DNA of 64,000 nt from the NCBI RefSeq assembly GCF_001879205.1, contig NZ_MLFK01000009.1, forward strand, positions 434,001 through 498,000. The letters are read 5' to 3'. Position numbers and translations under genes: made by a program. This stretch comes from Flavobacterium johnsoniae (GTDB lineage Bacteria > Bacteroidota > Bacteroidia > Flavobacteriales > Flavobacteriaceae). The stretch's first letter is position 1. Each line of letters starts with the position of its first letter. This document shows, piece after piece, positions 61,437 to 64,000 of the stretch. The notes below the pieces were generated by a model. That model had not been told where the DNA came from. It did not search any database and was given only the letters and a program-made list of their open reading frames with translations.

Positions 61437-63347
61437 ATGAGTTATTATAAAATTGAAAATTTAGAACAATATTTTAAACATTACAATAAGTCAATAAGAG
61501 AGCCGAGAAAATTTTGGGGGAAAATTGCTGAAGAAAATTTTACTTGGTATCAACAGTGGGAGAAAGTTGTTGATTTTAATATGGCCGATGCTGAAGTAAA
61601 ATGGTTTACTGACGCAAAAGTTAACATTACCAAAAACTGTATCGATAGACACTTAAGCAAGAGAGGAGATAAAACGGCGATTATTTTTGAACCGAATGAT
61701 CCATCTGAAAGTGAATTACATATAACTTACAACGAATTATATGAAAGGGTTTCTAAAATGGCGAACGTTTTGCGTGAGCAGGGAGTTCGTAAAGGAGACC
61801 GTGTTTGTATTTATTTACCAATGATTCCGGAATTGGCAGTTGCTGTATTGGCCTGCGCCAGAATTGGAGCAATTCACTCTGTGATTTTTGCCGGATTTTC
61901 TGCTTCTGCAGTTTCTGCAAGAATTAATGACTGTGAATGCAAAATGGTCATTACGTCTGATGGTGGTTACAGAGGAAACAAAACAATTGATTTAAAAGGA
62001 ATTGTTGATGAAGCTTTAGATACTTGTCCATCTGTGACTAAAGTATTGGTTGTAAAAAGAACAAAAACTGAAGTTGCGATGAAAGAAGGCCGTGACATTT
62101 GGTTACAGCCTTTATTAGATGCGGCTTTAGATAACAGCGTTGCTGAAATTATGGATGCCGAAGATCCTTTGTTTATTTTATATACTTCAGGATCAACTGG
62201 TAAACCAAAAGGAATGGTTCATACTACCGCTGGATACATGGTTTATACAGCATATACATTCAAAAACGTTTTTAGTCACGAAGAAAATGATATTTTTTGG
62301 TGTACTGCTGATATTGGATGGATTACAGGGCATTCTTATATTTTATACGGACCATTGCTAAACGGTGGTACAACTGTAATTTTTGAAGGAGTTCCTTCTT
62401 ATCCGGATTTTAGCCGTTTTTGGGAAATTATCGAAAAACATAAGATTACACAATTCTATACAGCGCCAACTGCAATTCGTTCATTAGCAAAAGAAAGTTT
62501 AGATTACATTCAAAAATATCCTTTGAAATCTCTAAAAGTTATCGGATCTGTTGGAGAACCAATCAACGAAGAAGCTTGGCACTGGTTTAATGATCACGTA
62601 GGAGATAAAAGATGTCCGGTGGTTGATACCTGGTGGCAGACAGAAACCGGTGGTATAATGATTTCGCCAATTGCTTTCGTTACGCCTACAAAACCAACTT
62701 ATGCTACTTTGCCTTTGCCTGGAATTCAGCCAGTTTTAATGGATGAAAAGCGCAATGAAATCGAAGGAAATCAAGTTGTGGGTAGTTTATGTATTAAATT
62801 CCCATGGCCTGGAATTGCCAGAACAATCTGGGGAGACCATGATCGTTATAAAGATACCTATTTCTCTGCTTTCCCTGGAAAATACTTTACAGGAGACGGA
62901 GCATTAAGAGATGAAGTAGGATATTACAGAATTACGGGTAGAGTAGATGATGTTGTAATTGTTTCCGGGCATAATTTAGGAACTGCACCTATCGAGGACG
63001 CAATTAATGAACACCCTGCGGTGGCAGAATCTGCTATTGTTGGATTCCCGCATGATATTAAAGGAAATGCTTTATATGGTTATGTGATCCTGAAAGAAAC
63101 TGGAGAAGTTAGAGACAGAAATAACTTAAGCAAAGAGATCAATCAATATATAGCAGATCATATTGGGCCAATTGCGAAATTAGATAAAATTCAATTCGTT
63201 TCAGGTTTGCCAAAAACACGTTCTGGAAAAATTATGCGTAGAATTTTACGTAAAATTGCAGAAGGAGATTTCTCTAATTTTGGAGATACATCAACACTTT
63301 TGAATCCGGAAATTGTAGAAGAAATTATGAAAGAAAGAATTTCTTAA
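61437..63347 (+). CDS. acs: Acetyl-CoA synthetase
   Basis: Acs activates acetate to acetyl-CoA through acetyl-AMP. The protein is about 636 residues from the ATG at 61437, which gives the family-typical start SYYKIENLEQYFKHYNKSIREP. An in-frame ATG at 61350 would add 29 low-complexity residues and is rejected. Motifs include the AMP-binding YTSGSTGKPKGMVHT and WWQTETGG. The C-terminal Lys in LPKTRSGKIMRR (near residue 600) is the one that is acetylated in many Acs. A terminator lies downstream. Confidence 0.96.
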   Translation: MSYYKIENLEQYFKHYNKSIREPRKFWGKIAEENFTWYQQWEKVVDFNMADAEVKWFTDAKVNITKNCIDRHLSKRGDKTAIIFEPNDPSESELHITYNELYERVSKMANVLREQGVRKGDRVCIYLPMIPELAVAVLACARIGAIHSVIFAGFSASAVSARINDCECKMVITSDGGYRGNKTIDLKGIVDEALDTCPSVTKVLVVKRTKTEVAMKEGRDIWLQPLLDAALDNSVAEIMDAEDPLFILYTSGSTGKPKGMVHTTAGYMVYTAYTFKNVFSHEENDIFWCTADIGWITGHSYILYGPLLNGGTTVIFEGVPSYPDFSRFWEIIEKHKITQFYTAPTAIRSLAKESLDYIQKYPLKSLKVIGSVGEPINEEAWHWFNDHVGDKRCPVVDTWWQTETGGIMISPIAFVTPTKPTYATLPLPGIQPVLMDEKRNEIEGNQVVGSLCIKFPWPGIARTIWGDHDRYKDTYFSAFPGKYFTGDGALRDEVGYYRITGRVDDVVIVSGHNLGTAPIEDAINEHPAVAESAIVGFPHDIKGNALYGYVILKETGEVRDRNNLSKEINQYIADHIGPIAKLDKIQFVSGLPKTRSGKIMRRILRKIAEGDFSNFGDTSTLLNPEIVEEIMKERIS

Positions 63348-63363
63348 TTCAATTTATAAGCAC

Positions 63364-63402
63364 AAAAAAATGCCTCTTATTAATTTAAGAGGCATTTTTT
63401 TT
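63364..63402. terminator. Bidirectional terminator after acs
   Basis: AAAAAAATGCCTCTTA (63364-63379) pairs with TAAGAGGCATTTTTTT (from 63386), with a T run on the plus strand and an A run upstream. It can end both acs and the convergent exonuclease-like gene. Confidence 0.88.
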
Positions 63403-63463
63403 ATAGTTTGTCATTTCGAGCAACAAGGAATCTTTGTGAGTAATTTGCTAAAGATTGTATAAT

Positions 63464-64000
63464 CTATTTAATTCCTAATCTAGATTTCAGCTTTAAGAAT
63501 AAAAGGCCAATTTTATAAGCATCTTCTGCAGATGAATTTCTGTCGCTTTTTGGGATTTTATAAATTTCGCACAAATCATTTAGAGAAAACTGTTTGTCAT
63601 TAATATCTGTTAATTTGCGATACATAACATCAATATCCAAAGCTTCATTCTTTAGTCTTCCGCAGTCTAGTCTTTCTAAAGCAGCGTTTAACATTTCAAT
63701 ATCAAAATTGATATGATGACCAACTAAAACCGAATTACCAAGGAAATTAATAAATGCTTCTAAAGCCTCGGCTTCCGGCATTTTGGTCATTTTACTCTCT
63801 ATGATAAATTCATTTGAAATACCGTTCTCTTCTAAAAATTTATACTGAAGTAAAACAGCTTCAAAATTTTCCTTAATTACAATACTGTCATCAATAACAG
63901 AAAAAGCGCCCAGAGATAAAATCACATCTTTATTAGGGTTCAATCCCGAAGTTTCGGTTGATAAAACCACAAATTTATTGGGTTTTGCTTCTAATTTAGT
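63464..64000 (-). CDS. DEDD exonuclease-like domain protein (5' end outside window)
   Basis: The minus-strand frame stays open to the window edge (reading ...KFVVLSTETSGLNP), so the N-terminus is missing. It is a DnaQ/PolC-epsilon-type 3'-5' exonuclease fold: motif I as LSTETSGL, motif II as GHHINFDIEML, motif III as NSSAEDAYKIG. The first catalytic Asp of motif I is a Ser (DTET expected), and the His five before the last Asp is an Asn. Both changes suggest lost or altered nuclease activity. It is convergent with acs, which often neighbours such genes. Confidence 0.8.
   Translation of the reverse strand, partial: TKLEAKPNKFVVLSTETSGLNPNKDVILSLGAFSVIDDSIVIKENFEAVLLQYKFLEENGISNEFIIESKMTKMPEAEALEAFINFLGNSVLVGHHINFDIEMLNAALERLDCGRLKNEALDIDVMYRKLTDINDKQFSLNDLCEIYKIPKSDRNSSAEDAYKIGLLFLKLKSRLGIK

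Noticed and set aside
1..64000. tRNA, rRNA, prophage, transposase or restriction-modification genes.
   Set aside because: No conserved tRNA arm sequences or such protein families were recognised on reading both strands.

Overview
The window is a stretch of AT-rich chromosome from a member of the Bacteroidota, almost certainly a Flavobacterium close to F. johnsoniae. The evidence is the T9SS regulator PorX, a SusC/SusD pair, an LpxC-FabZ fusion, the his and ilv gene orders, the near absence of Shine-Dalgarno sequences, and several Bacteroidetes-type promoters (TAnnTTTG). No rRNA, tRNA, CRISPR, phage or insertion sequence was recognised. The MutS2-like gene at the left edge and the exonuclease-like gene at the right edge run off the window.

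Layout. 1-6.8 kb holds housekeeping genes, mostly on the minus strand: mutS2, ung (plus), a DUF4258-like protein, alanine dehydrogenase, tsaE and porX. 7-14.5 kb is a plus-strand lipid A cluster: HD protein, lpxD, lpxC-fabZ, lpxA, efp, a second lpxD-like gene, an NTF2-like protein and sucD. 15.6-25.5 kb is a nutrient-uptake locus: ECF sigma factor, FecR-type anti-sigma factor, STN-bearing SusC, SusD, a zinc-metallohydrolase lipoprotein and a DUF4302-like lipoprotein. 25.7-39.3 kb is mixed: fabG, a VWA membrane protein, a TPR lipoprotein, a LysR/YeiH pair, a GH5 lipoprotein, an S1/P1-type nuclease or phospholipase C, an LTA-synthase-like sulfatase-fold protein and a two-component system.

39.4-47.5 kb is a complete histidine operon (hisG-D-C-B-H-A-F-IE) headed by a His-rich leader peptide and terminator. 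47.6-52.5 kb has two secreted proteins of uncertain role, an M1 peptidase and a helical-repeat protein. 52.7-60.9 kb has leuA-leuB, then an Ile/Val-rich leader with its terminator and ilvD-B-N-C. Acetyl-CoA synthetase and the exonuclease-like gene close the window.

How the parts work together. The his and ilv leaders look like classical ribosome-mediated attenuators. leuAB lies upstream of the ilv attenuator, so it should be controlled separately. The uptake locus looks like a FecI/FecR/FecA-style circuit in which the SusC STN domain signals to the anti-sigma factor. The least explained material is non-coding: a structured RNA-like element between hisC and hisB, a hairpin-rich stretch after ilvC, and intergenic spacers with 7- or 14-nt periodic repeats placed just before start codons.
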